The notes under the pieces are model-generated. The model had not been told where the DNA came from. It made no database searches and was given only the letters and a program-made list of their open reading frames with translations. From NCBI GenBank assembly GCA_030248295.1, contig JASANH010000463.1, positions 248,001 to 312,000 on the forward strand: a DNA stretch of 64,000 nucleotides, given 5' to 3'. Position 1 is the stretch's first letter. The number at the start of each line of letters is the position of its first letter. This document shows positions 41,041-52,322 of this stretch, piece by piece. This DNA comes from Mesodorylaimus sp. YZB2_4 (lineage: Eukaryota > Nematoda > Enoplea > Dorylaimida > Dorylaimidae). The translations under genes were made by a program, and so were the position numbers.

Positions 41041-41082
41041 CTACCCCCCGTTGCTCCGCTGGGGTAAAGCAACGGGGGGTAG
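41041..41082. repeat. Perfect 14-bp hairpin
   Basis: CTACCCCCCGTTGC and its exact complement are separated by a 14-nt loop. The hairpin is isolated and G/C-run rich. It may be a transposon end or a chance structure. Confidence 0.5.
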
Positions 41083-41287
41083 AATAACGCGTGGTGACTC
41101 TGTTGCACAGAAAAAGTTTTCTTCGTAAACTTTGTAACGTCGCGTTGTAAACTTTACACTAACACAGGCAGATAGAGCATTCAATTCTGCATCAGATAGG
41201 CCACTTTATGTCCATCTTTATGCACAGTTGCTTGTACAAAGAAATGCAAAGTCATTTTTCTGATTTTATCGAAGCGAAGCTAAGCGT

Positions 41288-41482
41288 TGGCCTCCGAATA
41301 GCCCCGGTATGAACCCATTAGACTACTCAGTTTGGGAAGAATTTGCCAGCGCAATGAACTGGGATCGAGTAAAGTCAAAGGCAACGTTGAAAGCTGAATT
41401 AAAGATTGCTGTTAAACGAATTCGCTTGGATATTGTGAAAAAAGTCGTGAACGCTGGTACTCTCGACTATATCGCGTTTTGA
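41288..41482 (+). mobile_element. C-terminal fragment of a mariner-like transposase
   Basis: One frame reads W-P-P-N-S-P-G-M-N-P-L-D-Y-S-V-W followed by an amphipathic lysine-rich stretch and a stop. The S-P-x-x-N-P-x-D-Y motif with its aspartate is the third-catalytic-residue region typical of Tc1/mariner transposases. No upstream catalytic region or terminal repeat was recognised, so this is a dead fragment. Confidence 0.6.
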
Positions 41483-42114
41483 AAACGAATGGTGAATATA
41501 TTGGCAAGTCAAATAGGTAAAGCTGACTCATAATTGAATGCTCAACACAATGGTTTCAAATTTTTTGCGACAATTTGCATAGTAAGCCTGGTAGATGGCG
41601 AAGGCAGAGGAAGAAGACGCATGCAAGGATTTTTCGGAAGCACTTAGTCCATTCGCCACAATGTCACTCGGTAAAGAATTCTGTCATTGTCACCTTATCG
41701 TTAGGAAGCTTCTTCCCATCGACTACGCACCGTGAACCTGCCTTCTTATCACTGACCGTTACACTAGCTCACGGTTCCAAATTTAGGTCTCACAATCAGA
41801 TTCATCATTTTGCACCTGCAGATACTTACTTGTCAGTACCAAACCACTGAAAGCGGTTGTTTGAGCCGCCTACCGCTCATCATGGTTACAACTTATAGGT
41901 CACTATTAAAAGGCCTTGAATCGTGGCGGAGGGTTTCTTTAATCAAGGTTCAGCAAGTTCGAAATTGCGCTTTCCATGTAACATTTTTGACCCTTTTCTT
42001 GAGGATATGGCTCGACGCAGCAACAAGTACGTTTTGACTTTCACTTATCGAAATACTGTACATTTACTGTACGGTATGTACACAAACGCAGTATGTTTGA
42101 TTGCTGTGCTTACG

Positions 42115-43415
42115 GTTGGTAAAAAAACTTGATTCGAATGCTTATCCGTATACGCAAAGTCTCTTGAATGCGTATGCGTATTGCGTTATACGCAAATTGC
42201 GTACTCCACAAATTATGCGGACAAGTTTGCGTATTGCGTATTTTTCTCACTATAGCTAGTGATCTATCTAGTCCTAAACTGCAACTAACTATATATTTAT
42301 AACTGAAATGTCAGCCACCACAACAGTACTACAGACATTAAACATCGCAAAACTTGTCGCTGCCGCTTATTGTCAGCTAAAAACGTCTTCAGGGCGAAAT
42401 TTCTACTAGGTTCGATCATGGATTATTTCTCAGGGGCCCATCCCGGCTCAGCCAGCTACACGTTTGGGCCAGAATCCCTTTCTGGCCAGTGTCCCTTATG
42501 AGCAAACAGGCAAGTGCTCATGTACAGCGAGTCCCGATTCAGCCAAAATCTCTGTACAGCAAGTGCATAAGGTGGGTGGTGTTCTCTGAGCATGCCTGCA
42601 CCCGCACCCATGACGTGGTTACAAATGGACAAAATGCCCATAGATTATAATGGAGAACTAAAACTAAAGGTGATTCTACAAAACGGCCATGGTGCCATCC
42701 TGCTGTGTTCTTGGTAGACTGATTTGCGAGCTCTAAAAAAAGTCAGAATATGTTATCGATGAAATGTTGGTTTGGTTCCGAATCACATGCCAGATCATGT
42801 GCTCGCCATTCATGCTCCTCACCATGTGCTGGTGCAAGAAATTCAAGCTTACTCGGATCCTTGGTTCACTAAGCTCATTTGAAGGAGGGTTGAAGTGAAC
42901 TTTTTTTAAAGAATGCTTGGCAACCTTTTCAAAAAATATTTTTGCTCAATAGGTTTCTGGTTGAAACGGGACTGGCCAAAAGGGGTCCCGCTGAAACAAT
43001 TCCCGGCCAAGCTGGAAATTTTTCTGGCTGAAAGGGGACACTGGCCACAATAGGCCACAATCGGCACACTTTGAGTGAGAGTGAACTGTGAGTGAACTAT
43101 AGTAAGTTTTCTAGCGTAGCTTGAGTACTTCCTCTAACTAGTATTTGACTCTTATTCCTGATTACGAATATGTGCAGTAAATAAAAAATATGGTGCAAAA
43201 GTGAATTATACTGTACGGTAGCCCATCCTTCTACTACAGCGAAGTCGGTAATCGCGCAATAATTTATAATTTTTTGAAGCCGATAACATCAAAATACGCA
43301 TTATATGTATTGCGTACAAGCCAGTTTGCGTATGCGTATATGCGCACACCAGCAGGTCGAATGCGTATGCGTGTTTTGTACGCAAGCAATTGTAGTGTGC
43401 TTACATTTTAGCGTA
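42115..43415. mobile_element. Possible DNA element with TGCGTA-rich ends
   Basis: Clusters of TGCGTA/TACGCA units occur at about 42150-42245 and 43295-43395 and face each other across 1 kb of unrelated DNA. TGTGCTTAC occurs just outside both ends (about 42107-42115 and 43399-43407) and may be a target duplication. No clean terminal inverted repeat was found, so the borders are uncertain. Confidence 0.4.
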
Positions 43416-43679
43416 AAATGAACTGCGCTGACTTAAATTGTGTTTCCTGAAACCAGCTCTAAAAGTGCACAAAAGTCCAAGTGATTTAATATAAATACAG
43501 GGAACATAGGTGCTAAATTTTCTAAACTGCAAAGAACAGAGGTTCAAATGGTCACCTGACATTAATCTATTTAAACATAGAAATCATAAAATATATTCAC
43601 ACGGTTTAGACAGCCACTTTGTAAGGTGTGCTATTACATGGCGTCCCAGAAATCATTTTGCTTGAATTATGGTTGCATT

Positions 43680-44439
43680 TTAGAACACGCATACTCCCTG
43701 GTCGCATCTATAAGGGGCACAAGGAGTGCACTGGCCCTCGGTGCAGCCGGCTCCGTCAGCTGTAAGAAAAATATCCACTTTAGATGAGCAAATTTTTTGC
43801 AAAATCTGTTCTAGTTTATGTTTTTACGATAGTCTTTTATGCGACCACCTCAGATTTTAAATGATTAGATCAAATCAGGTTTTCTTCGGCAGGAGATTTG
43901 TTATTTGTAATATAATTTTATGATATCCCAAGCTTTTTACCCGCAGAGGGGACAATTAGCAAATAAAACCGAGTACATGACTAAAACGCTCGGCTACCAG
44001 CAAACATGAACCGAAAAACATTAAGACCGCTTTGGTTTAGCTTACTGAAACAACAGTCGCATGCTGGCGGTTGATTGTTGCTTTTCTTTTTGATGAATGC
44101 CAAACCAGCCAGCCCAGCTAAACCTGCCAATCCCGCAAGGCCAGCCAATCCAGGGTGCTTTTCCACTGTCGATGTCATGGATCCCAAAGCACATGGACTT
44201 GTATTGGCTTTATTGATGCACTTTTCAGCATACAGGATCAGGGCACTGAAAAACACAATAGCGCGGCTACTAATGCTAAAAGTTAAGAGAAAAAAGCCAT
44301 ACTTTGAGTCAGGAAAATTCGATTTAGCCTGACGATATGTGACGCGTTGTTTTTCGGTGCGAGCGCCTGACAATTTTTCTTGTTTTCCAGAACAGTCACG
44401 CGCAGAACTGTTGGATGCGTTACAGCAGAGGAATAGCAT
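43680..44439 (-). CDS. Small membrane protein with a (Gly-Leu-Ala)n helix and cysteine-rich tail
   Basis: I do not recognise a family. Two exons, 44046-44439 and 43680-43759, join in phase. The first is open from the ATG at 44439, but that ATG directly follows a good acceptor (CTCTTGCAG), so earlier coding exons are possible. The encoded part has an N-terminal C-C-N-A-S-N-S-S segment, a hydrophobic stretch near residue 55-75, and E-K-C-I-N-K-A. Then comes a run of six G-L-A repeats ending in F-I-K-K-K, which looks like a membrane helix with a basic stop-transfer anchor. The tail is cysteine-rich: A-C-D-C-C-F, then across the intron G-C-T-E-G-Q-C-T-P-C and R-C-D-Q-G-V-C-V-F. Eight or more tail cysteines suggest either an extracellular disulfide domain or metal binding, and topology is not settled. 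Confidence 0.5.
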
Positions 44440-46586
44440 GCTGCAAGAGTAAAAGGAAACCTCAAGCTGAGAGGCATCCTCGTGAGGCCTGATGTCAGGG
44501 CCAGCATTCGTCTAACGAGTAGGAAGACATGTGGGGGAACTGGGGCGGCACGGGGCCTAACCCACAGAAATTTTATACGAGTAAAACTTCTTAACAACTA
44601 TAAACCCTTCCTGACCCTGCTCACCAGGCATGACTCACCTAGTGATATCGAAGTTCGGGTGGAGCCTACGCACCTCGATAGCACCAGGTGTCAGGTCCTG
44701 GGTAAGCCATGTCCATGGATCTTTAAAAACTAGTCGCTTGGTCGATTTTTTCACATGAACCTGGTCTGACGATGAGTGGACCATAGAGGCCTCTCGACCA
44801 TGCTCCTAATGCCTTGGCTTTTTGTCCGGTTCGAAAAAAAACGGTCGGTCAAGAATGGAAGAAAAGAATCAAGAAAAAGATTTTGAACTCTTATTTCTTA
44901 TTTCTCTTATTTCCAATCGAATCTTGTTTGTTTCGATTGGACGCGTCTACAATACCTGATTATTCCAGACGTAAAAAAACCCAGACGCCCAGCTGAAATG
45001 GCTCAGATTAAACCCGCTCTACTTATGTGTACAGCAAGCCAGCAGAGTCAGAAACCAACACAAATGAATCGCCTATTCTTATGCCAGAATGGAAAGCGCA
45101 TCGTTCAATCAACACTTCAAATTCCATCTCGCATGCATGTGACAATGTCGCCACAAATATCAGGGGGTAATGTAACAACATAGTGTTTGTAATAAAAACG
45201 AGGAGCTTAGGCACCGCAGAATTACCACATGGCTAACCGTGAGGCACTCAAAACTACAGTAATTGTTTGATTGCTTGTTATTTCCTGATCTCTCAGGAAG
45301 ACACCTGTGTGAGGTAATTGTAATGAAAGAATCATCTCCGTCTAGGCTCTCTTGCAGTACAGTATACGTACTAAACCAACACCGCAGAAATGGGGCAGAG
45401 GTGTCCGGGGGTTAAGACATTTTGCAGAGTGAGAGCCCTACTGTATGTCAACCCACGCCACCTGGGATGTCGTGCGTGCCACTTGGTGTTCTTTTTTAGG
45501 CATACGGCCTGTCGTCTGCTTCTATGTACTGTAGTGTATCTTTTATCTATCTGCTTCAAAATGCGACTATGGCAGAGGTGCTTGAAGGAGGAAAAGTCTA
45601 TCAGAAGGCGGCGTGGATTTTGTCAGACCATTTTTCAGAGCGATAACCATTGGTCTGAAGCGCCCAAACTCTTTCTTTGGCACGACTCAAATGGCACAAT
45701 CAGGTCTCTCCATTATAGTTCAGCCCAAGATAAACCATTTATTCTTTCCGACCTAGTTTCCTGCAGGTCTTTCTGTGTACGGTAGGGTCTCAGTATGCTG
45801 ACTCAAGAGCTCATATGCTTCTGGCGCGATGGACTGTAAAAAAAGGCCAGCGTGCTGATAAAACGAAAAAAGGGGATTTTTGTTAATCAGAAACAAGCAA
45901 ACTTCGCGAACACAGCGGTCCTGAAACTGGAATAAAAATCTACCAATGGCTCGTGGATTTCTAACAAATTCACCATTTGTGAGTGCAACTCGCTAAAAAT
46001 AGCGATCTTACCTTTCCCTCGATTGCTCTGAAGCGCGAAAACAGCCTAACGCTCCTTGCAACACTTGGTCCTCTTTCGCGTCGAAATTCGAGGGAAACCA
46101 TCGACCGTCATAATGGTCATGGTATGCATGCAGTCGATACGTCAACTGAGCTCAGGATCAGTCAGAAAAACGCATTTCGCGACAGATCTGTGCACTGCGA
46201 TTGAAGTCGCCTATAGGTTTTAGAGCTCATGTAATAAGCGTGTTTGGCCGGTGGGGAAGGTTGTGTATTTGGTTGCCTTGACTGGCCGCCTTATACTCGG
46301 AGCAGTGTATTGGCTTGCCTTCGCTGGCCAGTCGATACGCTCCTCCAGGCGAGGCTGAAACCCGTCGGGCTGATGTCTCAGCCACCAATCACTAGGTGGC
46401 CAGCCTGAAGGCAAAGTTGAGTCATCCGCTCCCGGCGGTACCTTCTCCGATGCATGGCCGATCAGCCTGTTGCACTCATTAGACTGCAGAGCTGTCTAGA
46501 AAAGTGATTGCTGCGAATCAGTCAAAGACGCAAGCGTGGGATGAAAAGGTGGCTAAGCTGGGGAATATATATAGTCACTGAACGAC
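44440..46586. other. Interval without a supported gene
   Basis: Several 60-130 codon ORFs exist on both strands, but none has a recognisable domain, signal peptide or supporting splice sites. Upstream exons of the membrane protein at 43.7-44.4 kb could lie here. Confidence 0.35.
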
Positions 46587-47634
46587 TCATAAATATGGGA
46601 GGGGCATGACGATAGGACGCATAAAGACAGGATTTTTAAAAGCATCTGGGGACAAGAAAAGACAAAACTTGAAGAGAAACAGCGGTTCATGCAAGAAAAG
46701 ATGCCGTATTATCCATACTCTACAGTTAAGTAGAACAAAACAGTGATAGTGTGACGCCAACAAACGACCTGGCAAATATGCTGGCTCGATAAGGTTGGCG
46801 AAAGTCATGCTGTCTTCGCAAGCGGACGCACGACGATGCGACTGTTGCTGTGAGTCTGTTTCGTTGCCTGCGTAATCACAAGCTGTACCGTCAATGCAGG
46901 ACGTGCCATTTTTGAAAATGACAAGTTTTGTGCAGGCCGGCATTTTTAACACACAATATGTTGTCACACTGCAACAGACGCACACATTTTCCTGGGCAAC
47001 TTTGCCATAAAATCGACTTTCCTGGAGACTCACGATGATAATGATGCATAATGATAAAAGAGTTTTCTATTAAATCAAAAGCGAACCCCCTTACATAAGC
47101 GATATTTGGCATAAAACGAGCGAGAATACAGTAAGATGGCGAGGTAATCAGGTTCCAGACGCAACAGGCCTGTGGAAAATGATTACAAACTATCCTGTCG
47201 GAAACCAATACTCAGGACGCGCCATTCATGCTGTGCAACACTTCTGCCCCACAAGTAGGGAGCAAGAATCAGAGCTGTACTTACACCTGCAGATCTTTCA
47301 TGTTGTCGTACAAGGCGTTGATACCTCGTACGTAACTCCCGTCGCCGAATTCCTTCACATCGCACGAGGCTGACCAAACGCATTTCTACAAAGGCAGCTC
47401 CTCGATACTCTGTACTAGTATTAACCATTACAGCCACGTTTGACTTACCTCTTTACAACTGCCTGTTACATTTTCGCACGCTATGTAATATGTGTTGTAT
47501 CGTGGAGAGTCCGCCGTCCACCAAATATCCGATATAGACTGGCCAGGTCTACAGGACATCTTCTGGTTTTCTATTTTAATCCCACCGATAACCAGGGGAC
47601 AAAACACAATTGGCAAAATAATAAGAGCATTCAT
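46587..47634 (-). CDS. Dermatopontin-like secreted cysteine-rich protein
   Basis: Dermatopontins are small secreted matrix proteins built of disulfide loops. Four exons (47449-47634, 47287-47385, 47095-47169, 46587-47021) join in phase 0 throughout, giving up to 264 residues. A signal peptide (M-N-A-L-I-I-L-P-I-V-F) precedes M-S-C-R-P-G-Q-S-I-S-D-I and Y-I-A-C-E-N-V-T-G. This recalls the family's C-P-x-G-Q start and W-x-Y-x-C motif. The next exons give C-V-W...C, then G-S-Y-V-R-G-I, then C-C-V-W-N...S-Y-C, as in the family's repeated loop. The last exon begins E-S-R-F-Y and has C-V-C-C. Its last 50 or so residues are unlike the family and may be read past a true splice site or stop. Three of the introns are 50-130 nt. 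Assignment rests on cysteine and glycine patterns only. Confidence 0.5.
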
Positions 47635-48489
47635 GTCAGTGTCGATCAAAGCAAACCTTGAATGACAAAGAAAATCGCGCGAGAAGCGGCGATGACAGTT
47701 TCGACAAACACGTCTAAACAGAAGATTCGGACGCTTTCTTGAGCGTCTTTAGAATAAGAAAAGTGCTCCGTTAAATCGGCAAGCAATTGTAAACTGGTTT
47801 GCACAATGGCTGTCTAACGCACCTTGTTGCCGCCCACTTTGTCTGATAAACTAGATGATAGCACTGTTCGAGCCCACCTACCAAAAATGTTTACCGGATG
47901 CGATTTTGCCTGAGCATGTACAGAAGACGGAGGCATTTTGTGCTGGAAGCCAAATTCAACCGGAATTCTACATTTCGAGTCAACGATAATCAATCCCAAT
48001 CACAAAAATGCTGGCGTGCAGGTGCGAATCGCGACAAAAATAAGATTTGGCGCCAGGTGCGACGTTAGCAAAAAACTTATACTGCAGACAGGATTTGCTA
48101 ACAGAAATGAGAAAGAAGTTTTTTTTAAAGACTAGATTAGTCGCGGAGAGGACCATCGAAAAAGCAAGTAGGTACCTATTACTGCAGTACAATGAGTGCT
48201 TTGGCACATGGAACGTCACAATGCCTTTTGAGAGAGCCCATCGCACATGTCATACTCCGGGCTTTCTTTACCTGGCGATTTAGCAACCACTTGCATGATG
48301 CCTTGCGTGACCAGTTCGTGCCTCGCCTCAGAAATTTGCAAACGCAAAAGCAACTCTGTTATACCGAACCTTACGGAAGACAGAGCTCTAAATTAACGCT
48401 GCAAATCGAAGGCATTAGACAGCAAACTAGGATCAGTTTGCATTGTTTGTCTGCTTATTTTTGTATAAGTATCTACATATCAAAAAAGC
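47635..48489. other. Gap without a supported feature
   Basis: Only short ORFs without domain features. It includes the likely promoter of the dermatopontin-like gene. Confidence 0.4.
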
Positions 48490-49284
48490 AGAAAAGTGTT
48501 TTTACTTTATTTAAATATACAACCAGTGAGATAAATAAAAAACCAGGGACATCAGGTATGTAAATAAATTCACGCTAGAAATTTCGCTGGTTCTTTCCGC
48601 ATTTCTCACACGTGCCCAATAAATGCAAAAAATGTACAATAATTGGAGAAAAACAACGTATGTCCTCTGAGAAAGCGAGCTCTACTGTTATGAAGTACAG
48701 AGAAATAAGCAAAAGCAATTGACTTGATCAGTGTTAACTTGCGCGGCTGAAGCTCACAGACCTTTTCGTTTGAAAATGAGGCTGAAAATGATAACACAGC
48801 CGCGTAGTGGAACCACGGCTCGCGAAACAACCCGAGCTCGAAGTGATATAGGCAAAAACAATCAACTTTTTCAAATGCAATTGTCTGAGTCGCTGCTTCT
48901 TTCTTTTACTCTTTGCTCATTTCCTCGCTGAGACTTCTGTCTTTCGAATTAGATCACACAAAACTACCACGAATGTCCTATGAGGAAGCTAAGAATAATC
49001 TCTACTTTTCCAGCGCATATGCACTTTATGCCGAACACCACACTTGCTTTTTCCTGTTTTTTCATTCCACACATTTTCTTAGATATCTTGTTCTTTTATG
49101 TCTCTTAAAAAAGTCGCAATATAATCACTAAAATAAACTTGTGCTCGACTCTATCAACTAAATGTGTGCTGTAGATGACTTTTGTTAATTTCAGTCCACT
49201 AAGCGCGTGTTTAGAGGATTTTGATCAAAGCCATCCAAACATGTTCAATTGATAGAGTCGCGAAAGAAATGATTTCAGTGATTT
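48490..49284 (+). repeat. Copy A of the 3' part of the 49.5-kb receptor gene
   Basis: Reading plus, 48741-48900 matches the end of the receptor ORF (R-L-K-x-R-L-x-M-I-T-Q, then R-S-G-T-T-A-R-E). The matching 3' flank follows to 49135, and further homology with copy C at 52411-55570 extends on both sides. It lies directly head-to-head with the gene's own 3' end, forming an inverted pair centred near 49.28 kb. It preserves the uninterrupted site ACTTCATA (complement at 48687-48700) that is split by a transposon in copy C. Confidence 0.8.
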
Positions 49285-49524
49285 CATCGCGACCTTTCTG
49301 AAGGAGTTTGAAAAAAGAAGATATCTAAGAAAATGTGAGGAATGATAAAACGGGGGGGGGGGGGAAGCAAGTGTGAGCGCGTCACAGGTGCATATACTTC
49401 AGAACAGTAGAAATTATTCTTAGCTTTCTCATAGGACATACGTGATAGTTTTCTGTGGTCCAACTCAAAAGGCAGTAATCTCAACGAGGAGAGGAGCAGA
49501 GAGTTGAAACAAAGAAGCAGCGAC

Positions 49525-50400
49525 TCAGACAATTGCATTTGAAATTTGATTATTTTTGCATATTTCACTGCTGGCTCGGCTTTGCTCGCGAGCCGTGGTT
49601 CCACTACGCTGCTGTGTTATCATTCTCAGCCTCTTTTTTAAACGAAAAAATCCGTGGGTTGCAGCCGCCGAAGTCAGCAGTGAAATGACCAGTTTGACCA
49701 AGAACATAAAACTAAGGCCATATAGGTAACCCGATACAATTCCGCTCAGCCACATCAACGTTTTGTAAAATTCATATTCCCCAAGCGATGGATTATAGAG
49801 AAATGTCGAGCTTAGCGCTGCTGGAAAATAGACCGCAATTGACAAAACCGCGAACATGCACAACACAGCAAAGCCTCTGATGTACTGGCTGAGCTTGCTA
49901 AATAGAGAGGGGAAGTTAAATGCCAGGACTGTTTGGATGCAGATCCATAGAACAATGAAGTCAACACACAGGGGAACAGCAAATTCCAGCTTTGCAAAAA
50001 CATAGGCTGAGTACACTGCCCAGAAAGAATTTGTGACAGCTGTTCCTGATTTGGAACGAATAAGGAAATTCAGAAAGAAAAGTAACGCGTTAAGCATTTC
50101 AGCCGCATGTATTGTTTTATAATAAGTGAAATCTCCACATCGATATTCGTCGTGTGTGAAAACAAATGCAGCGGTTGTTGCGCATATGAAGCAAAGCACA
50201 GAACAGCTGAAATACAAATACAAGTTGGCAGTTCGATAAAATAAGGAAATATCGCTGGCAATGGCTCGATTCTGGCATAAAATGTCTGGTAATTGGTCAA
50301 TGGGGTTCGCAAAGTTGCTTGTGTTATAAAGTCGAATTATATCTGCCGTTAGGTTAAATTCTGGGCATAACAACTCGGCTGGGGCTGTGGCCTTTTCCAT
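49525..50400 (-). CDS. Divergent multi-pass receptor-like protein
   Basis: A single open exon from the ATG at 50400 encodes 291 residues. An N-terminus with N-L-T and N-T-S glycosylation sites and two cysteines is followed by hydrophobic segments near 58-81, 92-115, 125-160 (probably one long or two helices), 175-200 and 215-245. It ends in a basic tail, R-L-K-K-R-L-R-M-I-T-Q. The pattern is that of a 7TM receptor lacking its last two helices. Relative to copies A and C the gene is two bases shorter just before its stop. Beyond that point another frame matching copy C stays open (F-E-L-D-H-x-K-L-x-R-M-S-Y-E). So either the gene has shifted frame and lost a conserved C-terminal tail, or a splice restores it. 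No family could be named. Confidence 0.6.
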   Translation of the reverse strand: MEKATAPAELLCPEFNLTADIIRLYNTSNFANPIDQLPDILCQNRAIASDISLFYRTANLYLYFSCSVLCFICATTAAFVFTHDEYRCGDFTYYKTIHAAEMLNALLFFLNFLIRSKSGTAVTNSFWAVYSAYVFAKLEFAVPLCVDFIVLWICIQTVLAFNFPSLFSKLSQYIRGFAVLCMFAVLSIAVYFPAALSSTFLYNPSLGEYEFYKTLMWLSGIVSGYLYGLSFMFLVKLVISLLTSAAATHGFFRLKKRLRMITQQRSGTTAREQSRASSEICKNNQISNAIV

Positions 50401-50523
50401 CCTATGCGATAAGATCAGGAAACGAGATGTCCTTAGTGTTGGAAAATAGCTATAACGCAAATTACAAATTCTGCCGTCTTTGGAACACTTGTCAAACTGA
50501 GCAAGCCCCGCTTTAGTCGACAC

Positions 50524-51967
50524 AAAGTGGCTTTCGTATGCTTGTCTTCATGTTTTCTCATCGTTATCATGTTTCAAAAACTACTAGCTAGTAAACTTGA
50601 TTTATAATGCTTTTCACAAATTGAAGCTTTTAATTCTAAACCTTTGCGCCTGCTCGATGTAAACTTTTATAAAGCAAATGATCCATCTGTTTGATCTTTC
50701 AATTTTTTTTATTATGGGGTTTTTCTAGCACCCTATTTTGTGCTTACCTTTTTCACACGATTGGGTACGTCAAGGTTTCTGAGTGTGCCTGTACACATAG
50801 ATAACCCACACACTTCACAATAAGATGCTCGATTTTTTTTATCCATTCACTTTTGTGGACATTTTTTAAGCTCGTATCGCGCAACTGGTTGTTGAGAACC
50901 AGAAACTAGTAATTTAAAAAAGCAGACATTATGCACTCTATGTACAGCATACGAAGGGTGTTGTACCCTGAGCACCAGGGCATGAGCTGCAGCAGTGAAA
51001 TTCATGTCAGCTTTTCTCAATGAAACATAACTTGATTCCAGCCATCTAAGCTTGTTTCATCGAAAGTGTGTATACCTGAGAGCGCGAAGTATAGGCATTG
51101 AACAATTTTAAAAATTGTGTGCAAGAAATAGCCCAAAGTAGAAGCGAGAAACAAAAAAGAATAGAAACCATGAGCCTGATTGGGATTACGAACACATAAA
51201 AAGTATAACGTACAGTATATTGCTACAGTGTGAACAGAGCACTAGACACGTGGGCAAACGTTTCTTAATTTCCTATTGACGTCAATGTGACTCACTTGTT
51301 GAAGTGGCCATTATATCGAGCGAATATTGTTCACGATTCGTCAAATGAACGTTCACTCAACTGAACAAACCCTGATTTCACTGCCACAATATGGATTCGA
51401 AGGCCTCTCTATGTTTCCTCATCGTTAGCAGTGTTTTAAAAACCAACGCCACCATAACATGATTTATGATGCTTTCTTTTTAGTGAGCCCTTACGCTCGC
51501 CTAATGTAAGCTTTTTAAAACAAATAATCCATTTGTTTCATCTTTGCATTTTTTATTTCGGTCGTTTTTCTTTCACTCTACTTTGCGCTCATCGGGGTAT
51601 GTCTTCATACGATTGGGTACGTACGTCAATATTTCTGCGTTGATGTGGATTTTGTCTGACCGAAAGCGGCGAGCACGACTAGAATCTGTTACAGTCCCGT
51701 GGCTATAGTTCGCATTCTCAGGCATCCAGACTTTCGATGAAACCAGCTTACGATTAGATGGCTGGAATCAAATGTGATTCCAGTCACCATTGGCCGTCTA
51801 CAGTGGGGTTAGGATTAGGGGCTGCTTTGGAGTAGAGGGCACAGTCATCGTTCATACACCAGATAATGCATGCAGTTTGGCCAGTGATGTCGAGTCCAAC
51901 TATTCAAAACCTGGCAGCTTTATTACTAGTGTTTTGACAAATGAATGCAAAGCAAAGACACTCGATC
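50524..51967. other. Gap without a supported feature
   Basis: AT-rich DNA. Segments near 50560-50830 and 51410-51630 are similar to each other (GCTTTT...TAAACTTTTATAAA, TTTGTTTGATCTTT-like and GATTGGGTACGT motifs), which suggests an old local duplication. No coding exon was seen. Confidence 0.45.
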
Positions 51968-52322
51968 TTAGATAACCTTTTTTTCCATTTCAGTCGTGTA
52001 AAGCGTTCTCGAAGTGCCAGGGACCGAATCATGGACGCGTTGGCGGTGGCGCAAATGTTGATCCGTTTGGCAAGCACAGTTCGTGACAGCCGCCAGTGCA
52101 TTGACAAACCTGTCTCTTGCTGAACAATCAAGAAAGCATGCAATCCGAGCCCTGTGAAAGCAGGCATCGCTAAGTAGGCGCTTACGCAATGTTCAGTCCT
52201 CTGGGCTGTGCTAATATACTATCCGGCCTTAGTGGGCCGCTCATTCGATCAAAAGATGCTGGGTTGGACATGGTAAGCCGAGCGCAAGCCAGGACAATGA
52301 GTAAGACCAGCACAGCCAGCAT
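51968..52322 (-). CDS. Small secreted four-cysteine protein or peptide precursor
   Basis: Two exons, 52186-52322 and 51968-52151, join in phase to 106 residues across an intron of only 34 nt with a GTAAGC donor and a TTTCACAG acceptor. The signal peptide is M-L-A-V-L-V-L-L-I-V-L-A-C-A. The mature part has a C-x3-C-x13-C-x-C core (A-C-F-L-D-C-S-A-R-D-R-F ... N-C-A-C) and a basic segment H-R-Q-R-V that could be a processing site. Without splicing the signal peptide and the cysteine core are in different frames, which supports the intron. No family was recognised. Confidence 0.55.
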
